Shown one piece after another: positions 55,545 to 64,000 of a stretch of DNA of 64,000 nucleotides. The notes beneath the pieces are model-generated. The model was given only the letters and a program-made list of their open reading frames with translations. It did not search any database and was not told the DNA's origin. The position numbers were made by a program, and so were the translations under genes. The stretch lies in NCBI RefSeq assembly GCF_001635455.1, contig NZ_LWEH01000091.1, forward strand, positions 186,001-250,000. The letters run 5' to 3'. The number at the start of each line of letters is the position of its first letter. Positions within the stretch are counted from its first letter, which is position 1. The DNA comes from Vibrio sp. HI00D65. Lineage in GTDB: Bacteria > Pseudomonadota > Gammaproteobacteria > Enterobacterales > Vibrionaceae.

Positions 55545-58500
55545 TCAGACTACCACTTTGTACTGCTTTTCCATCTCGCTAACGCCAAGGCCTGCATGCT
55601 TGGTCACTTTCAACTGCACAGGCACACGCTCTTTCAAAGCTTCAACGTGACTAATGACACCAATCATTTTGCCTGATGCATTCAAGTTATCGAGTGCGTT
55701 CAATGCGATGTCTAGCGTTTCACTATCAAGCGTACCAAAGCCTTCATCTAAGAATAGAGAATCAATACTGGTTTTATAACTAACAAGATCAGATAACGCG
55801 AGTGCCAACGCCAAACTCACCAAGAAGCTTTCGCCACCAGACAGAGTTTTGGTATCGCGCATTACGTCGCCCTGCCAGGTGTCGAGTACCTGTAGCTCTA
55901 AGCTATCGTCGGCTTTGCGCTTTAATTCATAGCGACCATGTAAACGCTGCAATTGCTTGTTTGCCAAGTACACCAAGTTTTCCAACGTTAGCCCTTGTGC
56001 AAACTTACGGAACTTGTCGCCATTCTTAGAGCCAATCAGCGAGTTCAAGCGAGAGATATCATCAAACTCAACTTGTTGTTCAGAGATCTGCTTAAACAAA
56101 TCTTGCTGGTTAATTCGGTTCTGACGATCAGTTTCAAGGTTGGCAGAGATTGCGCCAATTTTACTCGCATGGCTTTGCTGAGCTTCTTGGCAATCAGCCG
56201 TCGCCAGCTCCACTTTCTGTTGGTCTTGTTCTTGCCATGCTTGCGCATTTTCGTGGTTTTGTAGCTCCACTTGCGCTGCATTTGCCGCATTCAGCCTTGC
56301 TTTTGCACTGACAATTGCTTCATCCAGAGACTTTTTAAGGTTTTGTAATTGAGTGTGCACCTCTTCATCGAGCAGTGCCGCTTCAAAATCAACTTCCGCT
56401 TCAAACGGGCTCTCTTGCAAAGCTTCAACCCAAGCATTCTTCGCTTGGGTGTGGCTTGTTTGCTTCGTGGTTAATTCATCAGAAAAACCGGTATGTTTCG
56501 TTTGTTCGGTTCGATATTTCAATTCACAGCGATTAAGTACCAACTGAGCCACGTCAAACGCTGCAACTGCATCTGTTACCTTTTGCTTCATTGCTTGGCT
56601 TGCGACTTGAATGTCTTGCTCACCAAACAACTGTGCTCTTTCACCGCCAATACGAGCTAACTCCGCTGTTAGCAATTCGCTTTCTTTGCTTAGCGCATCC
56701 AGCTCTTTTTGCAACCTGTTTAGTTTATCATCCAGTGTTTTTTGCTCAGCACATTGGGTAATCAAACGCTTTTCTAGCTCAGTCTGTTGCTGTTTGGTTT
56801 GCAGCCATGTGTTTGAGGCTTGCAGTTTTTCAGCAAACCAAGCATCAATATGCTCAAGTTCAGGAGCCTCAATCGAGGTTTCCACAATGCTCTCTTTGAG
56901 TGAGTGCCACTGTTGCTCTTTAGCTTGCACAGTTTGACTTGCTTGCTCATTCGCAGCTTGGTTTTGCTTATTGAGGTCGTTGAGACGCTCCTCCGCTAAC
57001 ACAAGATTAGCTTGCGCTTTATCAGCCATAACGCTAGCTGATATACGTTGTTTCTCGGCCTCGGCATAGCTGTTTTTTGCATCCACTAAGACTTTCAGCT
57101 GCTGCTGGGTTTGATTTAAATGAAGCTCGCATTGCTCAACAAAAGTCGTCACCTCAAGTTCATTCCCCAAGTCAGCCACGGAAAGCAGTGTGAACTCCAG
57201 GGTCACTGCTGGAAAGTCAGACAAACTCTGTTTAAGCTTACCTACTACAGATTGCCAGTTAAGTTGCGCTTGCTGAATATCCGCTTGTGCACGTTGAATA
57301 TCATCGCTTAGTGCTGTGATCATAGGAGCAAGAGAATCCAACTGTTGACGATGTTCTTGACCATCTTTCTTAATGATCGCTAACTCATATTTTTCTCGCT
57401 CTTGCTGAGCAATCAAGTTCGCAATATCTTGCGACTGCTCAACCGTATGTTCAGTAGAACCACATAGCGGACATTCAGAGCCAGACTCCAACTTCGCACG
57501 GTACTTAGCTAACTCTCCCTCTTGCGCGATTAACAAGGTTAAGCGCTCAAGTGATGTCTCTTTCTCTTTGTATCGCTCCACCAGTACTTCACGCTCTTTC
57601 GATAGCTTGTCAGCCTGCTGAACGTTAGTTTGGTGGGCTTGTGTCTTAACAGCAAGCTGTTGCTGTGCGTTCAAAAAGCCGCGATTGATTTCAAACAACG
57701 AGTGGGTGTTTCGATTCCAAAGCTCCAACAGCTCTTTTTGGGAAAGTAATACTGTTTCACTGGTTTTCGCCTGTAATGCTTCCCATTGTAGCTTGGAATT
57801 ATTCTCGGCAAGCGCCAACTCAGCTAAAGCTTGATCTTGCGATGCTTTGGCTTGTTGTGCGTTTTTAATCACAACTTGTTGAGTTTCTAGCGCCGTATGG
57901 GTTTGCTTCGCTAAGTTGAGTTGTTGCGAATGCTGAGATTCTAACGTTCGCACTTGCTCAACTTTAGCTTGCCACTGACCAAGGTGCTTTTCGAGATGTT
58001 GGTCCGCCTGATGCGTCTCTAGATAGTCAGCGCTCAGCTTTTCTTGCTGTTTCAACTCGTCAATCTGTTTCACCAACATAAGCTGTTGATTACGTTGCTG
58101 TGCGTGTTGTTCATTCAACGTATTTTCGGCGTTAACCGCCGAAGTATGCTTGTCTTTGAGTACCGATATTTGGTTGTCGAGGGGGCGGACTTGCTCAATG
58201 ATCTTTTCTTGATCATGTTGCTCAGCTTTAACGTTTTCAACCACTTCGCTATTTTGAGTCAGCTTGGTTTGGGCGTCTAACTTCTCGGCCTCGCGCACTA
58301 CTAGCAATTTAGTACTGTTATTTAAGTTAATTTGCGTAAGGTTCAGCTCATGCTCGCAGCGTTTTAAGTCTTTGTGCAACGGTCGCAATTTCACAGCCGG
58401 CTCGCTGTTTGCCAAGCGTAACAAAGATGGTTGGTTTTGCTCCAAATCGCTTTGCGCTGTTTTTAGATCTTGTTCACTGGTCGTAACAGTATGCTGCGCT

Positions 58501-59261
58501 TTGGTCATGTCTTTCCACCAGCTAAGGTGAGCTTGCCACTCTTTTAGTTGTTCTGCTAAACGTTTCTGTTCAGCTTCTAACGTATCTCGCTCTGTTGTCA
58601 GCTCTTGAATCTGCTCATCAGACAGTAAACTCACACCCTCAGCTTTTGCCTTAAGGTGATTAAGCGACTCTTCACTCGATTTGAAATGATCGTAAATACG
58701 TTCTGAAATCAGGCTATAAACTTCAGTACCAGTAAGTTCTTCCAACAATTCGGCACGGTCATTCGCGTTGGCATTCAAGAATGCAGCAAATTCGCCTTGA
58801 GAAAGCATGATCGACTTAGTAAAGCGTGAAAAGTCCAAACCAGTCACCTGCTCTACCAACTTAGTTTTCTTGGTCAACATGGTCTCTAAGACTTTATCGG
58901 TGTCTGCATCCGCAAATTCACATGTTGGTGTTTGCAGTGCACCATCATGCTTTCCACGAGCTCGCTTTTGGTGGAAGTTAGAACGGTAAGTTTTGCCCTG
59001 CACTTCAAATTCAAGCTCAGAAAAACACTCACCTGTACCGCGAGTCATCAGCTCGTTATTGCCTTTAGCTATGCTTTTCAAACGAGGCGTGCGGTGGAAT
59101 AGCGCTAAACAAATTGCATCCAGAATAGTCGTTTTACCCGCACCTGTTGGGCCCGTGATTGCAAACAGACCATTTTCTGCAAACGGTGACTGGGTAAAAT
59201 CGAGCTTCCAACGCCCTTTCAAAGAGTTCAGGTTTTCAAATTCTAGGCTTAAAATCTTCAT
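55545..59261 (-). CDS. sbcC: Exonuclease SbcCD subunit C (SMC-like ATPase)
   Basis: A 1238-residue SMC-type protein. The N-terminal Walker A is TGPTGAGKTTILDAICL near residues 34-50. Long coiled coils follow, with a zinc hook CPLCG near residue 595. The C-terminal head has TLSGGESFLVSLALALALSDL and SLFLDEGFGTLDSETLD (signature and Walker B). With SbcD it forms the complex that cuts DNA hairpins and protein-blocked ends. It is slightly longer than the E. coli subunit (about 1050), mainly in the coiled coil. It starts 5 bp after sbcD. Confidence 0.93.
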   Translation of the reverse strand: MKILSLEFENLNSLKGRWKLDFTQSPFAENGLFAITGPTGAGKTTILDAICLALFHRTPRLKSIAKGNNELMTRGTGECFSELEFEVQGKTYRSNFHQKRARGKHDGALQTPTCEFADADTDKVLETMLTKKTKLVEQVTGLDFSRFTKSIMLSQGEFAAFLNANANDRAELLEELTGTEVYSLISERIYDHFKSSEESLNHLKAKAEGVSLLSDEQIQELTTERDTLEAEQKRLAEQLKEWQAHLSWWKDMTKAQHTVTTSEQDLKTAQSDLEQNQPSLLRLANSEPAVKLRPLHKDLKRCEHELNLTQINLNNSTKLLVVREAEKLDAQTKLTQNSEVVENVKAEQHDQEKIIEQVRPLDNQISVLKDKHTSAVNAENTLNEQHAQQRNQQLMLVKQIDELKQQEKLSADYLETHQADQHLEKHLGQWQAKVEQVRTLESQHSQQLNLAKQTHTALETQQVVIKNAQQAKASQDQALAELALAENNSKLQWEALQAKTSETVLLSQKELLELWNRNTHSLFEINRGFLNAQQQLAVKTQAHQTNVQQADKLSKEREVLVERYKEKETSLERLTLLIAQEGELAKYRAKLESGSECPLCGSTEHTVEQSQDIANLIAQQEREKYELAIIKKDGQEHRQQLDSLAPMITALSDDIQRAQADIQQAQLNWQSVVGKLKQSLSDFPAVTLEFTLLSVADLGNELEVTTFVEQCELHLNQTQQQLKVLVDAKNSYAEAEKQRISASVMADKAQANLVLAEERLNDLNKQNQAANEQASQTVQAKEQQWHSLKESIVETSIEAPELEHIDAWFAEKLQASNTWLQTKQQQTELEKRLITQCAEQKTLDDKLNRLQKELDALSKESELLTAELARIGGERAQLFGEQDIQVASQAMKQKVTDAVAAFDVAQLVLNRCELKYRTEQTKHTGFSDELTTKQTSHTQAKNAWVEALQESPFEAEVDFEAALLDEEVHTQLQNLKKSLDEAIVSAKARLNAANAAQVELQNHENAQAWQEQDQQKVELATADCQEAQQSHASKIGAISANLETDRQNRINQQDLFKQISEQQVEFDDISRLNSLIGSKNGDKFRKFAQGLTLENLVYLANKQLQRLHGRYELKRKADDSLELQVLDTWQGDVMRDTKTLSGGESFLVSLALALALSDLVSYKTSIDSLFLDEGFGTLDSETLDIALNALDNLNASGKMIGVISHVEALKERVPVQLKVTKHAGLGVSEMEKQYKVVV

Positions 59262-59266
59262 ACTCG

Positions 59267-60520
59267 TTACTCTTCTACTTTGTTTGTTGCTTGAGCGCTT
59301 TCAGACACTTCGACCATGACTTGCTTAAACTTCACTGTCATTCGCTCTAAGCGGGCTTTTTCAGACTCAGTTTCGAACTCTTCTAAGGCAATACGCATGG
59401 TAAACACGTCCATTGGGCTCAGTTCAGACAGAGTTTCTGCTGATTCTTGCTCCAACGCTTGGTTGCGACGCTCTCTTGCACGGCGCAGTTGAAGTACTTC
59501 CACATTCAAGCCTTCAGTTAATGCACGCATACGCTCTTGTAGATCAGATAGGTAATCTTGAGCCTGAACCTCTATCGACAGCCACACGCTTTGTTCGCCA
59601 TCCAAACCAATATATTGATTCAGTTGAGACTCTATCTCGCTCAAGTCGCCTTTGATTTCAGCAAGCGGTTGGAATGTTGGAACGGCTAATTGAGAAATGG
59701 TTCGTTCACCTTCAGAAAACTCAACCACGCACACCTGCTTCTGGGATTTAAGTTCATCAAAGCTCAGTGGGATTGGAGAGCCGGAATACCGAATGTATTC
59801 ACGCTTAGCCACCACTTGAGGACGATGAATATGACCAAGAGCAATGTAGTCAGCATCCGGGAAACCATCCGCAGCAAAGCCATCTAGGTTACCAACGTAA
59901 ATATCACGTACAGAATCTGACTGTTGGACGCCCATTGCAGTAAGGTGCCCTGTAGCGATGATTGGCATGTGTTCATGGTTTTCATAAGTAGCACGCTTGG
60001 CGACTGCCGCCTCATAAACACTTTGGTAGTGCTGCTTGATTGCATCACCAAGCTGTTTTTGACGCTCTACGCCAGAAACACCGGCTTGACTGGTAAGTAC
60101 ATCACGAGGACGAATAAAGGGAATAGCACACACAAGCGCTTCTACATCGCCCGTTTTACCCTTGAGTTCAAGAACCTGAGTTGCATGATCTTCGTTGGTA
60201 TTTGGAATAACGTCAGCCCCCATGTATTTGAGCAGCTGTTGTGTCTCTTTCAGAACTGAAACTGAGTCGTGGTTTCCGCCTAGCAGTACCAATTGACAGC
60301 CGATCTTGTTCGAATCGACAACAAACTTGTTATAAATCTCACGAGCGTAACTTGGTGGCGTACTAGTATCAAAAATATCACCAGCAACGATGATCGCATC
60401 GATGTCATGTTCGGTAACTTGCTCAAGCAACCATTGTAAGAACTGTTCATGTTCATTCTTGCGGCTTTTATTGTAGAAGTTTTGGCCAAGGTGCCAATCG
60501 GACGTGTGAAGAATCTTCAT
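59267..60520 (-). CDS. sbcD: Exonuclease SbcCD subunit D (Mre11-like nuclease)
   Basis: A 417-residue calcineurin-like phosphoesterase with the metal-binding motifs TSDWHLG (near 6-12), AGDIFDT (near 46-52) and LGGNHDS (near 79-85), and a capping region after residue 300. It is the nuclease of the SbcCD complex and cleaves DNA hairpins in a manganese-dependent way. It is the first gene of the sbcDC operon, as in most gammaproteobacteria. Confidence 0.93.
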   Translation of the reverse strand: MKILHTSDWHLGQNFYNKSRKNEHEQFLQWLLEQVTEHDIDAIIVAGDIFDTSTPPSYAREIYNKFVVDSNKIGCQLVLLGGNHDSVSVLKETQQLLKYMGADVIPNTNEDHATQVLELKGKTGDVEALVCAIPFIRPRDVLTSQAGVSGVERQKQLGDAIKQHYQSVYEAAVAKRATYENHEHMPIIATGHLTAMGVQQSDSVRDIYVGNLDGFAADGFPDADYIALGHIHRPQVVAKREYIRYSGSPIPLSFDELKSQKQVCVVEFSEGERTISQLAVPTFQPLAEIKGDLSEIESQLNQYIGLDGEQSVWLSIEVQAQDYLSDLQERMRALTEGLNVEVLQLRRARERRNQALEQESAETLSELSPMDVFTMRIALEEFETESEKARLERMTVKFKQVMVEVSESAQATNKVEE

Positions 60521-60640
60521 TGCTGCTCACTGGAAGTCGGTAATACCTATAATCTACCAAAATCGCTCATACAATTCCCTTTTATAAGCTTGTGAAAAGC
60601 AACTAATTTTATGCATGAACGCATCATAGGCTATAGCTAC

Positions 60641-60672
60641 AAAAAAGCCGCTCATAATCAGAGCGGCTTTCA
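60641..60672. terminator. Strong bidirectional terminator
   Basis: AAAAAAGCCGCTC-ATAATCA-GAGCGGCTTT is a perfect GC-rich stem flanked by A and T runs. It lies just past the end of the dead outer-membrane gene and upstream of sbcD, so it isolates the two units. Confidence 0.85.
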
Positions 60673-60707
60673 TATCAACTATTAACAATTTCAGATATCA
60701 ACATGCG

Positions 60708-61187
60708 TTAGAAATTGTAAGAAGCACCCAGAGTTACTGTGCTAAATGCGACATCACGACTTTGCAGTCTATTACCACGGTTATCGAAGAATTCGAGGTT
60801 TACTGAATCACCTTGTTAGATAAGGCGAAGTGTTAGGTTCTATACTGGCGTATATTCCACACCAACACCAAAGCGGAAAACTGCGCCAGAATCATCTTCA
60901 AATTTACCAGAACTGTTTGCATTCAGGTTAACGTAGCTTATACCTGCTAGAACAAATGGGCGGATTGACTTGTCGAACGTATAACCAAGATTTGCAGCAA
61001 CAGACAAAGACGTTGGTGAAAATACCTTAATACCAGATGACTCATAGTCAGCGTAGTCCGTGTAACCTAGCTCAATACCGACAATACGATTAAATTGATA
61101 GCCACCGTAAAGGCTATATCCCATGCTTTCAGCGTCTAAGTTGCCACCACCATCAGTGTCAGAATCCTGGTAGTATGTAGAGTGCAT
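60708..61187 (-). pseudogene. Outer-membrane beta-barrel protein pseudogene (OmpA/OmpW-like)
   Basis: The minus strand gives a typical eight-strand porin-like pattern: MGYSLYGGYQFNRIVGIELGYTDY, ANLGYTFDKSIRPFVLAG and FRFGVGVEYTPV. TAG and TAA stops follow, with the last strand pair (ANNTLR-like NLTLRLI; VAFSTVTLGASYNF) continuing in frame to the natural stop at 60708. The signal peptide and first strand are missing; a TGA lies in frame upstream. So both ends are broken. The strong terminator downstream is still intact. Confidence 0.7.
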
Positions 61188-61732
61188 AGACGAGCTGTTA
61201 GTAACTCAAATACGGTCAAGCTCAACCAAAGGCTAAACTCGGAGACTTGGGGAAGTTGACACTTATCCGACCATTTTGCTATTGATGCTCACTTTGTATT
61301 TAGTCCAAATGAGTAACGCTCTAATACGGCCATAGAGTTGAGCCAACAAAACACTCTTGGGATGCTCGTTCTGTACCTTCAATATAAAGATTGAGCTCCT
61401 TATTCCCTCCTTTCCACGGGCTAAATGAAAACCTTCTCGCCTGATAAATAACAAATTAATCAATTGATTTTTATATAGTTTACCCTCCAGTTTGTATTTT
61501 ATAAATATTGAATTTGTTAATAGAATTCAGCTCAAACTTTAAAGCTTAAAAGTCGCTTACAGTGAGATCTCAATACCATTTCATTGACCAAATGAATGAT
61601 AGAAGTCTAATTGCATATTACCTTTGGGCTGCTTTTTGAGCGGGCATTTCCCGCCCACAAAACTTGCAAAACGCGTTAAGCATTGCGTTTAAAAAACAGT
61701 TTTGGCCGTATAATTATAAGGATGCTACACAG
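61188..61732. other. Gene-free intergenic region upstream of the subtilase
   Basis: 545 bp between the dead porin gene and the subtilase gene. Short open frames exist but none has a ribosome site or a family I recognise. The last ~150 bp are AT-rich and must hold the promoter of the peptidase gene. No repeats or RNA structures stand out. Confidence 0.5.
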
Positions 61733-63451
61733 ATGAAACATGGATACAGACTTACTACTCTCGCTTTAGCTATTATTGCTTCCGCACACGCCACCGCTTC
61801 AACAGTTAAAGAAGATGGCGTTACACCACAGCTTGTCAATTCACCTTTCATACAAGATGTAAAAGGTACGATTGTTGAGGACTACTCTAAAGATCCCATC
61901 CAACCATCCTTCTTCTCGATGAGAATGATGAGCTCTGCTGATTCACAGCGCGGCGATTGGTTCAATCTATCTGCAAGCTACACAAGGCTTCAAGGCGTAG
62001 GTTCTGACGTGGTATATGACTACCTTATGCCACCACTAAAGCCAGAGCCAGTGATCGTGGCTGTTCTTGATTCGGGCGTTGATGTGGAACATGAAGACCT
62101 TAAAAACAAGCTTTGGACGAACCAAGGCGAGATCCCAGATAACGGTATCGATGATGATGGCAATGGTTACATCGATGATATTCACGGATGGAACTTTCTC
62201 GGAAACTCATTAGGGATCAACGTTGATCAAGATACATTAGAGGTCACACGAGAATACAAGAAGTACCTGAAACTTAAAGAAAATGGACATTGGATTCCAC
62301 GCAAAAAGCGTAAGTACTATGAAGGCGTTGAGTCAGACTATCTCTCCTCTTTAAAAGGCGACCAAGATGCGTTAAATCGTGTCACTACCGCGATTGACCA
62401 AGCCAACGAATACAAACAAGAGATTCTACAATATGTTGATCAGAAAGACTTTTCGACTAATGGTTTAAAAACGCTATTAGATAACGAAAACGCTAGCGTT
62501 GTTACAGCGGCGCAAGGCCTACTCAGCCTATTTGAATCTTGGTACTCATTTGAATACTTGGAGTCTCGTCGTAGCCGCTATCAAGACTCTTTAGACTTCC
62601 ATTTAAATCTTGAGCTCGATACTCGTCGCGACATTGTACTAGATGACATCAAAAACCCTTGGGAAAAAGGTTACGGTAACAACGATGTTAAGGGGCCTGT
62701 GGGCTCTCACGGCACTCACGTAGCTGGTATCATCGCTGCTGAACGCGGCAACTTTATTGGTATCGATGGTGTTGCAGACCATGCTCAAATTATGGCAGTA
62801 CGCATGGTGCCAAATGGAGATGAGCGAGACAAAGACATTGCAAACGCTGTACGCTATGCTGTCGATAATGGCGCAAAGATCATTAACATGAGTTTCGGAA
62901 AAAGCTACTCACCTCGCAAGTACATTGTTGACCATGCATTCCGCTATGCCGCTCGTAAAGGGGTGCTGATTGTTCACTCTGCGGGTAATAGCCGTAACGA
63001 CAACGACATCAAACCAAGCTTTCCCAACCGCTATGCTAAGCACTACCGTTCAAAGCCTATCTCAACATGGTTAGATGTGGGTGCATCTGCAAAATACGCA
63101 GATCAAAGCTTAGTCGCAAGCTTCAGTAACTTCGGTCAAGAATCAGTCGATGTATTTGCTCCTGGATATCGTATCTTATCAACAACACCAGGTAACACTT
63201 ACGGTTCGAAAAGTGGAACTAGCATGGCAGCACCTGTAGTTTCGGGTATCGCGGCATTAGTATGGTCTCGTTACCCAGACCTATCAGTAAAAGAGCTGAA
63301 ATCGCTATTAATGAACGAATCAAAAGTCTATCCAGAATTGCTTGTTAAAAAGCCTTCTAGCCCGAGAGATTTAGTGCCTTTCAACACCCTATCGATTTCC
63401 GGAAGCGTGGTTGACGCTGAAGCGATATTCACAGAGTTAAAAACGCGCTAA
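61733..63451 (+). CDS. Secreted subtilisin-like serine peptidase (S8 family)
   Basis: 572 residues from the ATG at 61733, which has an AAGGAT site 9-10 bases upstream and a clear signal peptide (LTTLALAIIASAHATAS). A longer frame to 61664 has no ribosome site. The catalytic triad is complete: Asp in VAVLDSGVDVEHED (~112), His in GSHGTHVAGII (~325) and Ser in GTSMAAPVVSG (~495). An insert of about 180 residues between the Asp and His, with charged helices and a calcium-loop-like DDDGNGYIDD, is much longer than in subtilisin. It should be exported and digest proteins outside the cytoplasm. Confidence 0.88.
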   Translation: MKHGYRLTTLALAIIASAHATASTVKEDGVTPQLVNSPFIQDVKGTIVEDYSKDPIQPSFFSMRMMSSADSQRGDWFNLSASYTRLQGVGSDVVYDYLMPPLKPEPVIVAVLDSGVDVEHEDLKNKLWTNQGEIPDNGIDDDGNGYIDDIHGWNFLGNSLGINVDQDTLEVTREYKKYLKLKENGHWIPRKKRKYYEGVESDYLSSLKGDQDALNRVTTAIDQANEYKQEILQYVDQKDFSTNGLKTLLDNENASVVTAAQGLLSLFESWYSFEYLESRRSRYQDSLDFHLNLELDTRRDIVLDDIKNPWEKGYGNNDVKGPVGSHGTHVAGIIAAERGNFIGIDGVADHAQIMAVRMVPNGDERDKDIANAVRYAVDNGAKIINMSFGKSYSPRKYIVDHAFRYAARKGVLIVHSAGNSRNDNDIKPSFPNRYAKHYRSKPISTWLDVGASAKYADQSLVASFSNFGQESVDVFAPGYRILSTTPGNTYGSKSGTSMAAPVVSGIAALVWSRYPDLSVKELKSLLMNESKVYPELLVKKPSSPRDLVPFNTLSISGSVVDAEAIFTELKTR

Positions 63452-63478
63452 AGCTTTCCTATTCATTGATTAGCGGTG

Positions 63479-63512
63479 AAAAAAGGTTGCCCAGAGCAAC
63501 CTTTTTTCTTTT
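63479..63512 (+). terminator. Rho-independent terminator of the subtilase gene
   Basis: AAAAAAGGTTGC-CCAGA-GCAACCTTTTTTCTTTTT is a good stem-loop with a U-tract, about 30 bp past the peptidase stop. Confidence 0.9.
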
Positions 63513-63590
63513 TTATTGCAGCAAAAGAGATTACAGATACCTCGTCACTCGATTATGGAATGACTAGAGAAAATAGTACGAGTGTAGTAC

Positions 63591-63635
63591 TCGTCATTGC
63601 CTACAGTGAGGAACGAACGTGATAGGGAATCTCTT
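63591..63635. repeat. Dispersed intergenic repeat, copy 3 (inverted)
   Basis: Read on the minus strand: AAAGAGATTCCCTATCACG, then TTCGTTCCTCACTGTAGG, then CAATGACGA. It is the best copy of the three. A nearby palindrome (ACGAGTGTAGTACTCGT, 63579-63595) adjoins it. Confidence 0.6.
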
Positions 63636-63662
63636 TAATCTTGTGTTTCAACTAGACTGCGT

Positions 63663-64000
63663 CTAGCGTAATTCGATACTCATGAACTGGCTGTAAGGGT
63701 CTAATTTATAATCCGAAAAGGGTTCACAGTATCCAAAGCCAAACTTTTCATACAAATTACGCGCAGGCTTGAAGTATTCCTCAGAACCTGTTTCCAAGCT
63801 GATTCTTTGATATTTGCGGTTAGAGGCCGTGTCTAGCACGTGCTGCAAGAGTTTGCTCGCCACTCCTGTATTGCGAGCAAACTGAGAAGTTCGCATCGAC
63901 TTAAGCTCTGCGTGTTGGGCATCCAATTCCTTAATAGCAACACAACCCAATAATTGACTGTTTTTCCATGCACTGAAAAAAGTAATCTCTGGTGATTTCA
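63663..64000 (-). CDS. GNAT-family N-acetyltransferase, N-terminus outside window
   Basis: The frame is open through the right edge. Visible residues begin KSPEITFFSAWKNSQLLGCVAIKELD, and then show MRTSQFARNTGVASKLLQHVL (acetyl-CoA loop) and RNLYEKFGFGYCEPFSDY. This is a YedL/PhnO-type small GNAT, of which about the last 110 residues are here. The acceptor is unknown. It is convergent with the subtilase gene. Confidence 0.75.
   Translation of the reverse strand, partial: KSPEITFFSAWKNSQLLGCVAIKELDAQHAELKSMRTSQFARNTGVASKLLQHVLDTASNRKYQRISLETGSEEYFKPARNLYEKFGFGYCEPFSDYKLDPYSQFMSIELR

Noticed and set aside
61263..61463. A 66-codon open frame that vaguely resembles the end of an IS4-type transposase
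   Set aside because: It has no ribosome site, no upstream continuation and no inverted repeats, and the resemblance was from memory only.

Overview
The window looks like a chromosome segment of a marine Vibrio, most likely the V. splendidus/V. cyclitrophicus clade. The reasons are moderate AT content, Vibrio-type integron attC sites (VCR/VSR-like, ending in a TAACAAAC core and a GTTAG core), and housekeeping neighbours (glpTQ, sbcCD, rsuA) that resemble vibrio proteins. A chromosome II location is possible but is only an inference.

Layout. (1) About 1-10.0 kb is a cassette-like accessory region read leftwards. It holds small stand-alone enzymes: GNAT acetyltransferases, cupins, GFA proteins, a nucleotidyltransferase, an HAD phosphatase, a transglutaminase-like protein, a lipocalin-like protein and a methyltransferase. 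About ten 95-200 bp attC-like elements, strong or degenerate, separate them. No integron integrase is visible, and the right end is full of dead genes (a GNAT, a KpsF-like SIS isomerase, a maltose acetyltransferase). (2) 10.6-16.9 kb holds small chromosomal genes: VOC protein, RsuA with a 53-residue Cys4 protein coupled to it, YkgJ-type protein, Nudix hydrolase, a frameshifted SpoIIAA-like gene, methyltransferase/HAD pair, GNAT, 2-hydroxyacid dehydrogenase and ASCH protein. (3) 17.0-19.6 kb is glpT-glpQ, and 20.0 kb is a DUF3297 protein. (4) 20.4-48.6 kb is a complete hydroxamate siderophore locus. (5) 48.6-50.5 kb has two decayed small genes and a PcfJ-like protein. (6) 50.7-55.2 kb has a universal stress protein, then an overlapping operon of CRY-DASH, an FeS-type photolyase and a short-chain dehydrogenase, then DUF2256. 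(7) 55.5-60.5 kb is sbcDC. (8) 60.7-64.0 kb has a dead outer-membrane barrel gene, a secreted subtilase and a GNAT cut by the window edge.

The siderophore locus is the main result. A PvdA-like ornithine N5-hydroxylase and an IucB-like N-acyltransferase would make N5-acyl-N5-hydroxyornithine. Two NRPSs (3671 and 1854 aa, four modules) read as C-A-T-E / C-A-T / C-A-T / C-A-T-E-TE. Modules 1, 2 and 4 have nearly the same A-domain pocket (DGECxLGxT) and module 3 has a clear serine pocket (DVWHISLID). The predicted backbone, hOrn-hOrn-Ser-hOrn with a condensation domain at the very start that can accept a fatty acyl group, matches the published headgroup of the amphibactins. An MbtH protein, a PvdE/SyrD-type exporter, a TonB-dependent receptor, a FhuCDB importer and an EntD/Sfp-type phosphopantetheinyl transferase complete the pathway. 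Fur-box-like palindromes sit at all three promoter regions.
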